Translations under genes and position numbers: made by a program
Part shown: in pieces, positions 27,917 through 36,407 of the stretch
Layout: every line of letters begins with the position of its first letter
How positions within the stretch are numbered: position 1 is the stretch's first letter
The notes under the pieces: generated by a model
The model's input: the letters and a program-made list of their open reading frames with translations, nothing else
Told to the model about the DNA's origin: nothing
The model's database searches: none
From: RPQJ01 sp963698735
GTDB lineage: Bacteria > Pseudomonadota > Gammaproteobacteria > Steroidobacterales > Steroidobacteraceae
DNA: 64,000 nt
Assembly: GCA_963698735.1 (NCBI GenBank)
Contig: CAVOSA010000024.1
Location: 1 to 64,000, forward strand
Direction of reading: 5' to 3'

Positions 27917-28929
27917 CAGATCCGGGGCAGCGGATCGTCCTCGAGTTCCTCGATCACGCGCTCGCCGCCGAGCGGGGTGCGCAGGATCACGCGTTTCGGC
28001 TGTTCCTGGACCCGGCCGATGATGGCCGCGGCGGCGCCCGACGGCAGGGCCCGCATGGCCGCCAGCGCGGCTTCCGCCTCTTCTGCTGCGACCACCGCGA
28101 CGACCCGGCCTTCGCACGCCAGGAAATACGGGTCGTAACCCAGCATCTCGCACACCGAACGCACCGAATCACGGACGGGAACCCGCGTCTCGTCCAGGTG
28201 CACGCCCAGGCCCGTGGCCTGCACGATCTCGTGCATGACGGTGGCGAGCCCGCCGCGGGTCGGGTCGCGCATGAATCGCAGGCCCTTGAACCGGGCGAGT
28301 TCGAGCGTCAGGGGCAGGACGCTGGCCGCATCCGACTGCAGGTCGCCGCGCAGTCCGAACTGCTCGCGCGCCAGCATGACGGCGATGCCGTGGTCCCCCA
28401 CGGGCCCACTCACTATTACGGCGTCGCCCGCGCGTATCTCCTTGATGCCGAGCCGCAATGCCGGGTTGCGCACGCCGATGCCGCTGGTATTCAGGTAGAT
28501 GCCGCCGCCCTCGCCGCGGCGCACCACTTTCGTGTCGCCCGCGGCCACGACGACGCCGACTTCACGCGCCGCCTGCGCGATGCCTGCGACCACGCGCTCG
28601 AGCACCGCAAACTCCAGCCCCTCTTCCAGCAGCACGCCGAGGCTGAGGTACCTGGGCACCGCGCCGGCGACGGCGAGATCGTTGGTCGTGCCGTGCACCG
28701 CCAGCGAGCCGATGTTGCCGCCCGGGAACTCGATCGGCTGCACCGTGAAGCTGTCGGTGGTGAACGCAAGCTGGCCGTCCGCCGCGTTCCACGGCAGCAC
28801 GGCCGCGTCGGAATCCGTGTCGAGCAGCGGATTGCCGAGGTGGCGCGCGAAGATCTCGTGGATCAGCTCGCGCATGTAGCGCCCGCCGTTGCCGTGGGCC
28901 AGCGAAACGTGGGTGTCCTGCATCGTCAT
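27913..28929 (-). CDS. hypE: Hydrogenase maturation factor HypE
   Basis: 338 residues. Converts the carbamoyl group transferred to its C-terminal Cys by HypF into thiocyanate, the source of the CN ligands of [NiFe] hydrogenases. The C-terminus is the diagnostic PRIC. Other PurM-like motifs are HGNGGRYMRELI and DTDSDAAVLP, plus MRDPTRGGLATVMHEI. The ATG at 28929 has GAGG 7 nt upstream and overlaps the radical SAM stop by ATGA; a second ATG at 28923 is possible. Last gene of the hyp operon. Confidence 0.96.
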   Translation of the reverse strand: MTMQDTHVSLAHGNGGRYMRELIHEIFARHLGNPLLDTDSDAAVLPWNAADGQLAFTTDSFTVQPIEFPGGNIGSLAVHGTTNDLAVAGAVPRYLSLGVLLEEGLEFAVLERVVAGIAQAAREVGVVVAAGDTKVVRRGEGGGIYLNTSGIGVRNPALRLGIKEIRAGDAVIVSGPVGDHGIAVMLAREQFGLRGDLQSDAASVLPLTLELARFKGLRFMRDPTRGGLATVMHEIVQATGLGVHLDETRVPVRDSVRSVCEMLGYDPYFLACEGRVVAVVAAEEAEAALAAMRALPSGAAAAIIGRVQEQPKRVILRTPLGGERVIEELEDDPLPRIC

Positions 28930-30257
28930 CGTCCAACCTCGCGCGCGGGCATGCGGCCGATCGCCGACAGCGGCACCTTCGCGTCCTCGTTCCAGGTATC
29001 GAGCTCGGCGCGGATGTGCTCGCGCATCTGTTCGCGCACGGAGTTCACCGAGTTGAAGAACTCGGCCATCATCAGCACCCAGCAATACATGCCGCGGTGA
29101 GTCAGGCGGATCGCGTCGGCGTCGTGCCGTGTCGCACCGATCGCGCGCATCGCCAGCAGTTCCGGCGCCATGCGCAGCCAGAAAGCGCGGCCATAGCGGC
29201 GCTCGATGTAGTCGTGGCGCAGCTCGCCGCCGAACAGCCGCACCAGGTAGTCGTAGCGCATCCTCTCCTTGAGGCCCACCGGCCGGCGCTGCGTGATGCC
29301 GCTCTGTCCGCCTTCGATGCGGCGGCAGTAATGGTTCAGCGAAAACGTGGTCGAGTACATCGCGCCGCCGACGTAGCTGAACGCGCCGCTGCCGACGCCG
29401 ACGTAGTCGTCCTGGTCGATGATGTACTCGTCGAACATGCCCTGGTTGCGCGAGAAGCACCACGCGGACGCAGCGTGATACTCGCCCAGCAGGCGGGCGA
29501 GGATCCGCTCGTACATCGGATGGCGCAGCGCCGGGTCGTTCTGCCCCATGCTCTTTTCCATCTTGTGCCGCGCGGTGGGTGCGGTCATGAGCGGATAGAA
29601 CGAGACCTGGTCGGCACGCAGATCCTGCAGCAGGTCGAGGTCGTGCTCGAGCATGGCGAGCGTCTGGCCCGGCAGGTTGAAGATCATGTCGACGTTGAGC
29701 GTCGGGAAGATGCCCTGCACCGACGCCAGCCGCTCGCGGATCACCTCGCCGCTGCCGTACTTCTCCAGCCGGTCCATGCCGGCGAGCAGGCCGTCGTCGA
29801 AACTCTGCACGCCGACGGACAGGCGCGTGACGCCCGCGTCCCGGTAGCGCCGCAGGTTCTCCGGCTGCAGGTGGTTGGGGTTGGTCTCGATCGAGATCGT
29901 GCGCACCGGCGAGAGCGAGCGCACCAGGTCGAGCGTCGCGATCAACTCATCCGCATCGACCGTCGGCGTCCCGCCGCCGACGTAGACGTCGCCAAAGCGG
30001 AAGCCGGCGTCGTGATAGAGCCGGATCTCGCGGCGCAACGCCTCGAAGTAGCGACCCGTCTTCGCCGGGTTGTAACGCACGCGATGGAACGAACAGAACG
30101 GGCACAGCACCTCGCAGAACGGCACGTGCACGTAGAGCTGGCACGGCGCCGCGGGCGCCGCGGGCATGACCTCGGCGGCGTCGTCCTCGGTGAAACGCAT
30201 CGCCTGCGAGTACTCGCGCTGCAGCACGGCGAGGAAGGGGCGTTCGAACCAGAGCAT
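28926..30257 (-). CDS. HemN/HemW-like radical SAM protein within the hyp operon
   Basis: 443 residues. The radical SAM cluster motif CEVLCPFC (CX3CX2C, Cys48, Cys52, Cys55) is followed by Ser and Phe, where HemN/HemW usually carry another Cys. DVYVGGGTPT, SIETNPNHL, RLSVGVQSF and MIFNLPGQT are the SAM-binding blocks shared with coproporphyrinogen III oxidase-like proteins. The C-terminal 150 residues are HemN_C-like. It is fused tightly into the operon (11 bp after hypF, ATGA overlap with hypE), so a role in hydrogenase or heme biogenesis is suggested. The true substrate is unknown; HutW-like or HemW-like functions are alternatives. Confidence 0.85.
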   Translation of the reverse strand: MLWFERPFLAVLQREYSQAMRFTEDDAAEVMPAAPAAPCQLYVHVPFCEVLCPFCSFHRVRYNPAKTGRYFEALRREIRLYHDAGFRFGDVYVGGGTPTVDADELIATLDLVRSLSPVRTISIETNPNHLQPENLRRYRDAGVTRLSVGVQSFDDGLLAGMDRLEKYGSGEVIRERLASVQGIFPTLNVDMIFNLPGQTLAMLEHDLDLLQDLRADQVSFYPLMTAPTARHKMEKSMGQNDPALRHPMYERILARLLGEYHAASAWCFSRNQGMFDEYIIDQDDYVGVGSGAFSYVGGAMYSTTFSLNHYCRRIEGGQSGITQRRPVGLKERMRYDYLVRLFGGELRHDYIERRYGRAFWLRMAPELLAMRAIGATRHDADAIRLTHRGMYCWVLMMAEFFNSVNSVREQMREHIRAELDTWNEDAKVPLSAIGRMPAREVGR

Positions 30258-30267
30258 GAGACGGAGT

Positions 30268-32539
30268 CTAGACGTTTCGGCCGATGAAGTCGGCGACCTG
30301 GCCGTAACTCAGCCCGCCGTCGTTGCACGGCAGCTGGACGGGCAACAGTACGTCGAACCCAAGGGCCGACAGGGCCGACCCGGCAAGCTCGCCCAGTCGG
30401 CGGTTCTGAAAGACGCCGCCCGTGAGCCCCACGGTCGTGATGCCGTGCTGCCGCCGCAATTGCTCCGCCACCTGCGCGATGCCGTCGGCCAGGGACGCGT
30501 GCACCGCGCCGGCCCGGTCGGCCGGTTCGGCCTGCGGGAACTGCAGCAGCCAGTCGACCAGGGGCGCCCAGTCGATCAGCAACGGACCGTCCGCGGCCGG
30601 CCGGACCTGCAGGCGCGGGAACATGTCAACGTCGCGGGCAAGCGCCTCGAGCCACATCGGCCCCTGCCCCTCGAAACTCGTCTCACCGACGCCGAGGATC
30701 AGCGCCGCAGCGGCATCGAACAGCCGCCCTGCGGCGCTCGACTGCGGCGAGTTCAGGCGCTTTTCCCAGGCGCCGCGCACGATGGGGTCGGGAATGTCCA
30801 TGGGGCATGGGCGATCGAGTTCCCAGCACAGCGCAGCCGCGCTGCGCCAAGGGGCACGACCGGCTCGGTCACCGCCAGGCAGGCGGAACGGTCGCAGGCT
30901 CGCGGCGCGTTGCCAGTGACCAGGCGTGCCGACGAAGGTCTCGCCGCCCCACAGCGTGCCGTCGTCACCCAGCCCGACGCCGTCCCAGGCGAAGACGATC
31001 GCGGGCGCGTCGGCACGGCCATGTTCCGTCACGAGGGCAGAGGCATGCGCGCGATGGTGCTGGACCGACTCGTGCGTGAGTCCGCTCGCGCGGGCCCAGC
31101 GCGTGGTCGCGTAGTCGGGGTGCGCATCGCTCAGCACGATCCGGGCCTGCACGTCGTAGAGTCGCTGCAGGTCGGCCGCGACCTGTGCGAACACCTGCTC
31201 GCTGCGCAACGTGCCCATGTCGCCGATGTGCGGTGACACGACGATCCGCCGTCCCCACGCGAGCGCCACGGTTGCCTTCAGGTGGCCGCCGACGGCGAGC
31301 ACCGGAAGCGTCACGGGTCGCGGCAGGTCGAGTTCGAGCGGCGCGATGCCACGGCCGAGCCGGAGCGGCCGGGCGCGGCCCGCGATCACGCGCACTACGG
31401 AATCGTCGGCGGGCCGCACGATGGGTCGGTCGTGATGCAGGAATGCGTCGGCCACCTCGGCGAGCCGCGTTTCTGCCTCGGTCGTGTCGGTGAGCACCGG
31501 TTCGCCACTGACGTTGCCCGACGTGGCGACGAGCGGACCACCGAAGCCGTCGAGCAGCAACTGGTGCAGCGGGCTGTAGGGCAGGAACACGCCGACCTCA
31601 CCCAGGCCGGGCGCGACGTTCGGCGCCAGTCCGGTGCCTGGCCCCGGCGCGCAGCAGCACGATCGGTCGCGCCGGGTCGAGCAATGCGGCCGCGGCGGCC
31701 GCTTCGAGCGCGAAGCCCTCCCGCACGACCTGCAGCCCGTCCGGTCCGCGCCACGGATACATCACGGCGAGCGGCTTGTCCGGGCGGTGCTTGCGCCCAC
31801 GCAAGCGGGCGACGGCGTGTGCGCTACGCGCGTCGCACAGCAGGTGATACCCGCCGATGCCCTTCACCGCGAGTACGCGCCCAGCGCGCAGTGCCTGCAC
31901 CGCGGCGGCGAGAACCGATTCGTCATCGTTCGCGATGCGCGCGCCCGCGGCAACGAACTCGAGGTGCGGGCCGCAGGCCGGACACGCGACGGGTTCCGCG
32001 TGGAAACGCCGGTCGAGCGGATTCTCGTATTCGCGGCGACACGCCTCGCACAACGGGAAGCCGCGCATCGACGTGTTGGGCCGATCGTAGGGCAGCGCCT
32101 CGATCAGCGTGTAGCGCGGTCCGCACTGCGTACAGTTGATGAAGGCGTAGCGATGGCGGCGATCGCCGGGACGGGCGAGTTCGGCGAGGCAGTCGGGGCA
32201 GCAGAAGAAATCGGGCGGCACCGAGATCTGCGGCTGCAGCGCCGCCGCACTCGGCGCGATGTGGAAACCCGCCTCCGCTGGCGACTCAGCGTCGGCGATC
32301 GACGTGATGACCGGACGCGCGAGGGGTGGCGCGCGTTCGATGACGGCGCGGGCGAACAGGTCGATGGCCTGCTGCGGTCCACGCAGCACGATTTCGACGT
32401 CGCCGCGGAGGTTGCGCACCAGGCCTTCGAGCGCGAGTTCGTGCGCGAGCCGGTAGACGAACGGACGGAAGCCCACGCCCTGGACACGGCCAGTGAGCAG
32501 CAGTCGCCGCGTGGCCACGGCCGGTGCCGGATCGGACAT
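30268..32539 (-). CDS. hypF: Carbamoyltransferase HypF (frameshift near 31641)
   Basis: About 757 residues when both frames are joined, the normal HypF length. The N-terminal part has the acylphosphatase motif VQGVGFRPFVYRLA, two zinc fingers (CCPDC/CTQC and CEAC/CPAC) and the YrdC domain. After the break come FLPYSPLHQLLL, LVATSGNVSGEP and the Kae1-like domain with HHRAHASALVTEHG and DGVGLGDDGTLWGGE. The frame breaks in a run of four C on the plus strand (31641-31644). Removing one gives the expected GTGLAPNVAPGLGEVGVF. HypF makes the carbamoyl-adenylate for CN ligand synthesis. It lies between hypD and the radical SAM gene. Confidence 0.9.
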
Positions 32540-32568
32540 CCCTGGTCTGCTGCTGTCCTGGGCCGGCG

Positions 32569-33687
32569 TCAGGCTTCTTGAGCCTTCTTGCCCGCCCAGA
32601 CGTTCTCGCGGATGCCGTCGGCCCACCAGATGCGACAGGCGCCCTCGTCCGAGACCATGCAAGGGCCGATCGGATGCCGCGGCGTGCAGGCGGCGCCGTA
32701 GAGCCGGCATTCGTTGGGATAGATGCGGCCAAGCACGACCCTGGCGCAGTCGCAGCCCGGGGGCATCTCGCCCGCGCGCTTGCGCGACATCTCGGTGTAC
32801 GAAGGCAGCTGCACGCGCGAATCGTTGGTCGCGTATTGCGACTTCAACACGTAGCCCGACGCCGGGATCGGCCCGATGCCGCGCCAGTTGCCGTCATTGA
32901 TGTCCATCGTCGCGTCGATGTAGCGCTTTGCCGTGGCGTTGCCGCCCGGGCGCACGACCTGCGGATAGCAGTTGTCGAGGAAGCACTTGCCCTCGAGCTT
33001 CTGCCGCAGCACCGAGTAGAGCGCAGCAAGCAGCGAATCCGGCGCAAATCCCGCGACCGCGGTCGGGATGCGGTGTTCGCCCGGCACGAACTCCCATTCC
33101 TCGGGGCCCATCACGGTCGCGACGTGCCCGGGCGCGATCAGCGCTTCGAACCCCGGCTCGCCCGAGCCGAGCAGCATCTGCACGGCCGGCCAGGTGCGGC
33201 GGCCCGACATCAGGAACAACAGGTTCGAGGGCGCGCCCTGCGCGAGCAGCGCTGCAGCCGGGGCCGTCGTGGTTTCAAAGCCCGCCGCGAGGAACACGAC
33301 CTTGCGACCCGGGTTCTCGTTCGCGATTCGCGCCGCCTCGAGCGGACTCGCAATGGGACGCACGTCCGCGCCGGCCGCCTTGGCCTGTTCGAGCGAGCGC
33401 GGCTCGCTCTTCGGCGCGTTCACCGGGACACGCAGCATGTCGCCGTAGGCCACGAGGATCACGCCTTCGTGCAGCGCGAGCTGGATCGCCTCGTAGATGT
33501 CTTCCTCGGGGCAGATGCAGACCGGGCACCCCGGTCCGGGCACCAGCTCGATGTTCGACGGAATCGCCTTGCGCAGGCCGGCCGTGGTGATCGAGCGTTC
33601 GTGGCCGCCGCAGACGTTCATCACCTTGATGGACGGCGGCAGGGGCAACGCACGAATGCGTGCGAGCCATTCAGCGGCGGTGGTCAT
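32569..33687 (-). CDS. hypD: Hydrogenase maturation scaffold HypD
   Basis: 372 residues. Iron-sulfur protein on which the Fe(CN)2CO group is assembled together with HypC. Key motifs are NVCGGHE, GPGCPVCICP, and the C-terminal Cys set in GCDCARVVLG, YPNECRLYG, ACTP and GPCMVSDEGACR that binds the [4Fe-4S] cluster and adjoining thiols. ATG at 33687 with a strong AGGAGGGGG site; everything upstream in frame is shadow. Gaps of 19 bp to hypB and 29 bp to hypF indicate one operon. Confidence 0.97.
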   Translation of the reverse strand: MTTAAEWLARIRALPLPPSIKVMNVCGGHERSITTAGLRKAIPSNIELVPGPGCPVCICPEEDIYEAIQLALHEGVILVAYGDMLRVPVNAPKSEPRSLEQAKAAGADVRPIASPLEAARIANENPGRKVVFLAAGFETTTAPAAALLAQGAPSNLLFLMSGRRTWPAVQMLLGSGEPGFEALIAPGHVATVMGPEEWEFVPGEHRIPTAVAGFAPDSLLAALYSVLRQKLEGKCFLDNCYPQVVRPGGNATAKRYIDATMDINDGNWRGIGPIPASGYVLKSQYATNDSRVQLPSYTEMSRKRAGEMPPGCDCARVVLGRIYPNECRLYGAACTPRHPIGPCMVSDEGACRIWWADGIRENVWAGKKAQEA

Positions 33688-33706
33688 GGCTCCCCCTCCT
33701 TGCGGC

Positions 33707-34459
33707 TCAGGCCGCGGCAGCGCGGCGCGTGGCGATTTCGCCGCGCAACCAGCCGAGCCAGGCGTTGAAGCCGTCGCCGCCGCGTCGCGTGAGCTCGATG
33801 ATGTCGCCCTTGAAGCCAACCTGGCGCAGCGAACCGCGCGCGCGCTCCACGCTGAACTCCTCGATGTGCGGCAGCAGGTCCACCTTGGTGATCAGGGTCA
33901 GGTCGGCGCCGCGGAACATCACGGGATACTTCGCGGGTTTGTCGTCGCCCTCGGGCACCGAGAGCAACGTGATGTTGCGGTGGACGCCGAGGTCGAAACT
34001 GGCCGGGCACACCAGGTTGCCTACGTTCTCGACGAACAGCACGTCGAGGCCATCGAGCGGCAGGTCATGCAGCGCGTCGTGCACCATCTGCGCGTCGAGG
34101 TGACAGGCGTTGCCCGTGGTGATCTGGATGGCCGGGACGCCACAGGCGCGGATGCGAGCCGCATCGTTCTCCGTGGCGAGGTCGCCTTCGATCACGGCGA
34201 TCCGCATCTCGCCCTGCAGCGCCTTGATCGTCGCCTCGAGCAGCGAGGTCTTGCCCGAACCCGGCGACGACATCAGGTTGACCGCGAGCACGCCGTGGCC
34301 GTCGAAGTGGGTGCGGTTGTGCGCCGCAACCCGGTCGTTCTCGTCGAGGATCCTCGTGATCACCTCGATCGATTCGACGTGACCCTTCGGGGCCGGTTGC
34401 GCCGCGAACGGCGCCCGCGTGGCCGACGGTCCCAGAGAACAACCGCAATCACGACACAT
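33707..34459 (-). CDS. hypB: Hydrogenase nickel incorporation GTPase HypB
   Basis: 250 residues. GTPase that works with HypA to insert nickel into the hydrogenase large subunit. The N-terminus MCRDCGCS provides the high-affinity CxxCGC nickel site. The P-loop is SSPGSGKT (about residues 64-71), followed by EGDLATENDA and the metal-site segment TGNACHLDA. There is no His-rich storage stretch, so it is not a nickel-storing HypB. ATG at 34459, 34 bp after hypA. Confidence 0.97.
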   Translation of the reverse strand: MCRDCGCSLGPSATRAPFAAQPAPKGHVESIEVITRILDENDRVAAHNRTHFDGHGVLAVNLMSSPGSGKTSLLEATIKALQGEMRIAVIEGDLATENDAARIRACGVPAIQITTGNACHLDAQMVHDALHDLPLDGLDVLFVENVGNLVCPASFDLGVHRNITLLSVPEGDDKPAKYPVMFRGADLTLITKVDLLPHIEEFSVERARGSLRQVGFKGDIIELTRRGGDGFNAWLGWLRGEIATRRAAAA

Positions 34460-34493
34460 CAGCCTGACCTCGTCGTTGCCTTGTGAACCGTCC

Positions 34494-34856
34494 TCAGTGG
34501 ACGGGTTGTTCGGCGGTTTCGATTTCCACCCGCTGCAACACCATCTCTTCGCCGGCGATCACGTCGACCTGCCAGTCGTGGCAGGTGCCGCACACCAATC
34601 TATTCGGCGCGGCCTCGGTCTCGGCCTTGCAGGTGCGACAGCGCACGCGCACCGGCACCGGCACGACCAGCAGCTGCGCGTCCTCGGCCACCGTGCCCGC
34701 CGCGGCCAGCGGGTAGGCGTGTTCGAGCAGGCTGGGCTCCACGCCCGACAGGGGCCCGACAGACACCGTGATCGAGAGGATCCGGCGTGCCCCGTTGTCG
34801 CGGGCCACGCGTTCCACCTGTTCGATCAATGCCTGGCAGACCGCAAGTTCATGCAT
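34494..34856 (-). CDS. hypA: Hydrogenase nickel metallochaperone HypA
   Basis: 120 residues. Begins MHELAVCQAL, so the nickel-binding His2 is in place. The zinc site is formed by CRTC and CGTC. Overlaps the 3' end of hypC by 8 bp. Confidence 0.96.
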   Translation of the reverse strand: MHELAVCQALIEQVERVARDNGARRILSITVSVGPLSGVEPSLLEHAYPLAAAGTVAEDAQLLVVPVPVRVRCRTCKAETEAAPNRLVCGTCHDWQVDVIAGEEMVLQRVEIETAEQPVH

Positions 34857-35073
34857 GCTCGAGAACTTCCTCGAAGAGGTCCCACGTGATACGGGCCTCC
34901 TCCTCGCTGATCTTCTGGATAGCGTAGCCGACGTGGATGAGCACGTGGTCGCCGACCGCGATGGGCTCGCCCTGCAGCATGAACAGGCTCACTTCGCGCT
35001 CGATGCCCTTCGCTTCGCAGGTCGCGGTGAAGCCGTCGATGTTCGTGATCTTCATGGGAACGGCAAGGCACAT
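34849..35073 (-). CDS. hypC: Hydrogenase assembly chaperone HypC/HybG
   Basis: 74 residues. N-terminus MCLAVPMKI with the essential Cys2 that carries the Fe(CN)2CO moiety between HypD and the large subunit. The VGDHVLIHVGYAIQKI segment is the family core. First recognisable gene of the hypC-A-B-D-F-radical SAM-E operon. About 110 bp separate it from the DUF6116-like gene; a weak -10-like TATTCT lies there but no convincing promoter. Confidence 0.96.
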   Translation of the reverse strand: MCLAVPMKITNIDGFTATCEAKGIEREVSLFMLQGEPIAVGDHVLIHVGYAIQKISEEEARITWDLFEEVLEHA

Positions 35074-35182
35074 GTCGTCTCACCCCTGGCGGCGGAACCC
35101 GCAGACTGCGCAACAGCCTCGCAAACGCCGCACGCCTATAAGAATAGGTAATTGCACTGAGTGTGGCTGCAACCGCACCCGG

Positions 35183-35398
35183 TCAGCGCGCCGGACCGGG
35201 CTCCAGCTCGGCGGCGGGCGTCCCGCGCCTGCTGCGCAGCGAGCCGAGCAGCAGCGTGCCCAAGGCCAGCAGGATCTCGTCGGCGAACGGGATCAGGTCG
35301 GGCAGGAAAAAATCGACCAGGAACAACGCGCCTACGATCTTGAAGAGCGTCGGGAAACGCAGCCCGGCGGCGAAACGCGTGATGACATTGCCGATCAT
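35183..35398 (-). CDS. Small membrane protein, DUF6116-like
   Basis: 71 residues with two hydrophobic segments around LFKIVGALFLVDFFLPDLIPF and the DEILLALGTLLLG helix. The latter pattern matches a small family of unknown function (DUF6116, recalled not searched). ATG at 35398, 3 bp after the zinc-ribbon gene stop, so the two are probably co-translated. Function unknown. Confidence 0.65.
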   Translation of the reverse strand: MIGNVITRFAAGLRFPTLFKIVGALFLVDFFLPDLIPFADEILLALGTLLLGSLRSRRGTPAAELEPGPAR

Positions 35399-35401
35399 GA
35401 T

Positions 35402-35761
35402 TCAACGCCCTCCAGGCGTGGCCACTTCGACGGCCAGTGTGAACGTGCGGGCCTCCGTCGGGCGCAGTGCGCCGACACCGACCACCTGCCGTGAAATCTC
35501 CTCGCCGCGTTCGTTGCGGATCGAGAGCACGACGGAATACTCCCAGTCGCCGCCGCGCTCCGAATGCCGGAGCGTGCCCTCGACGTTGAGCGCGGAGAAG
35601 CGCGGCGTCGCGTCAGTCGCAACCTTGGAGGCGACGCCGTGCATCAGGTGATGACGGCACTGCGGGCAGACCAGCGCGCTTTCGAGAATCGTTGCCTTGC
35701 AGTGCGGGCAAGCACGAGTCTTGCCCACACTGCCCGACGGTCCCGAGCGTCCAGACAGCAT
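35402..35761 (-). CDS. Zinc-ribbon protein of unknown function
   Basis: 119 residues. The N-terminal CPHC (18-21) and CPQC (32-35) pairs make a zinc ribbon. A roughly 70-residue domain follows that looks beta-rich (WEYSVVLSIRNERGEEIS, ARTFTLAVEV). It lies 23 bp after the bactofilin stop and just before the DUF6116-like gene, so the three likely form an operon. I do not recognise the C-terminal domain. Confidence 0.7.
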   Translation of the reverse strand: MLSGRSGPSGSVGKTRACPHCKATILESALVCPQCRHHLMHGVASKVATDATPRFSALNVEGTLRHSERGGDWEYSVVLSIRNERGEEISRQVVGVGALRPTEARTFTLAVEVATPGGR

Positions 35762-35784
35762 CGCTAGGCCGCTTGCGGCAAGGG

Positions 35785-36273
35785 CTACTTCGACTGTTCC
35801 GGCCAGCCGAAATCCGCGTTGCCGCGCATGCGCGACCCGGCGGCGACCGTCAGCACGGCGGCCTTCACGTCGCCGCTGATCATGCCGGTCTCGAGCAGTT
35901 CGACGCGCGAACTGGCCGTGATGTTGCCGTGCACCTCGCCGCTGACCATTATCGTGGCCGCGGCGATCTGCCCCGTGACGTGCGCGCCCTGCTCGATCGT
36001 CACGTTGCCCTGCACGTTGACGTCACCCTTGAAGCGTCCCGCGATGCGGACGTGACCCGCACCTTCGATCTTGCCTTCGATGGTGACGTCGGCCGCGATC
36101 AGGGATTCCTTCGCGTTGCCGACGGGGGCCGGACGCTCGACGCGACGCGGGATTTCGGCCGGCGCGGCGGCCGGCGTTGCGACTGAACGGACGACCGGCT
36201 CGGCAGCCAGCGTAGCGGCGGCATCGGAGCCGGGCATCGACGGATCTTTGGTCGGGTCTTTCCAGAGCGCCAT
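35785..36273 (-). CDS. Bactofilin-family cytoskeletal protein
   Basis: 162 residues. A disordered Pro/Ala-rich N-terminus of about 60 residues precedes a beta-helical DUF583 core with repeats such as VTIEGKIEGAGHVRIAGRFK and ISGDVKAAVLTV. Bactofilins self-assemble into membrane-associated filaments used in cell shape, stalk or appendage placement. ATG at 36273 with an AGGAAAGG site. Directly downstream of tRNA-Thr(UGU). Confidence 0.9.
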   Translation of the reverse strand: MALWKDPTKDPSMPGSDAAATLAAEPVVRSVATPAAAPAEIPRRVERPAPVGNAKESLIAADVTIEGKIEGAGHVRIAGRFKGDVNVQGNVTIEQGAHVTGQIAAATIMVSGEVHGNITASSRVELLETGMISGDVKAAVLTVAAGSRMRGNADFGWPEQSK

Positions 36274-36303
36274 GGCCTTTCCTCGTGTGTGTTCTGCTCG
36301 ACG

Positions 36304-36379
36304 TGGTGCCGGCTGAGGGATTCGAACCCCCGACCCCCTGATTACAAATCAGGTGCACTACCAGCTGTGCTAAGCCGGC
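36304..36379 (-). tRNA. thrU: tRNA-Thr (anticodon TGT)
   Basis: The reverse complement gives a 76-nt cloverleaf with acceptor arms GCCGGCT and AGCCGGC, anticodon loop TTTGTAA and an encoded CCA. In E. coli the same isoacceptor (thrU) lies directly before tyrU-glyT-thrT-tufB and after coaA/birA. Here it keeps the birA-coaX-SPOR side but is 34 kb from tRNA-Tyr. Confidence 0.97.
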
Positions 36380-36407
36380 CCGGTCCCGAAGGGAACGGGA
36401 TTCTACC

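Noticed and set aside
31598..32710. Treating the two hypF parts as separate genes (acylphosphatase/YrdC protein and Kae1-like protein)
   Set aside because: Joining them at the homopolymer restores a continuous HypF of normal length, and no ribosome-binding site precedes the second part.
35074..35182. An FNR or ArcA site upstream of hypC
   Set aside because: The region has AT-rich bases around CCTATTCTTATAGG but no TTGAT-N4-ATCAA or comparable motif good enough to report.
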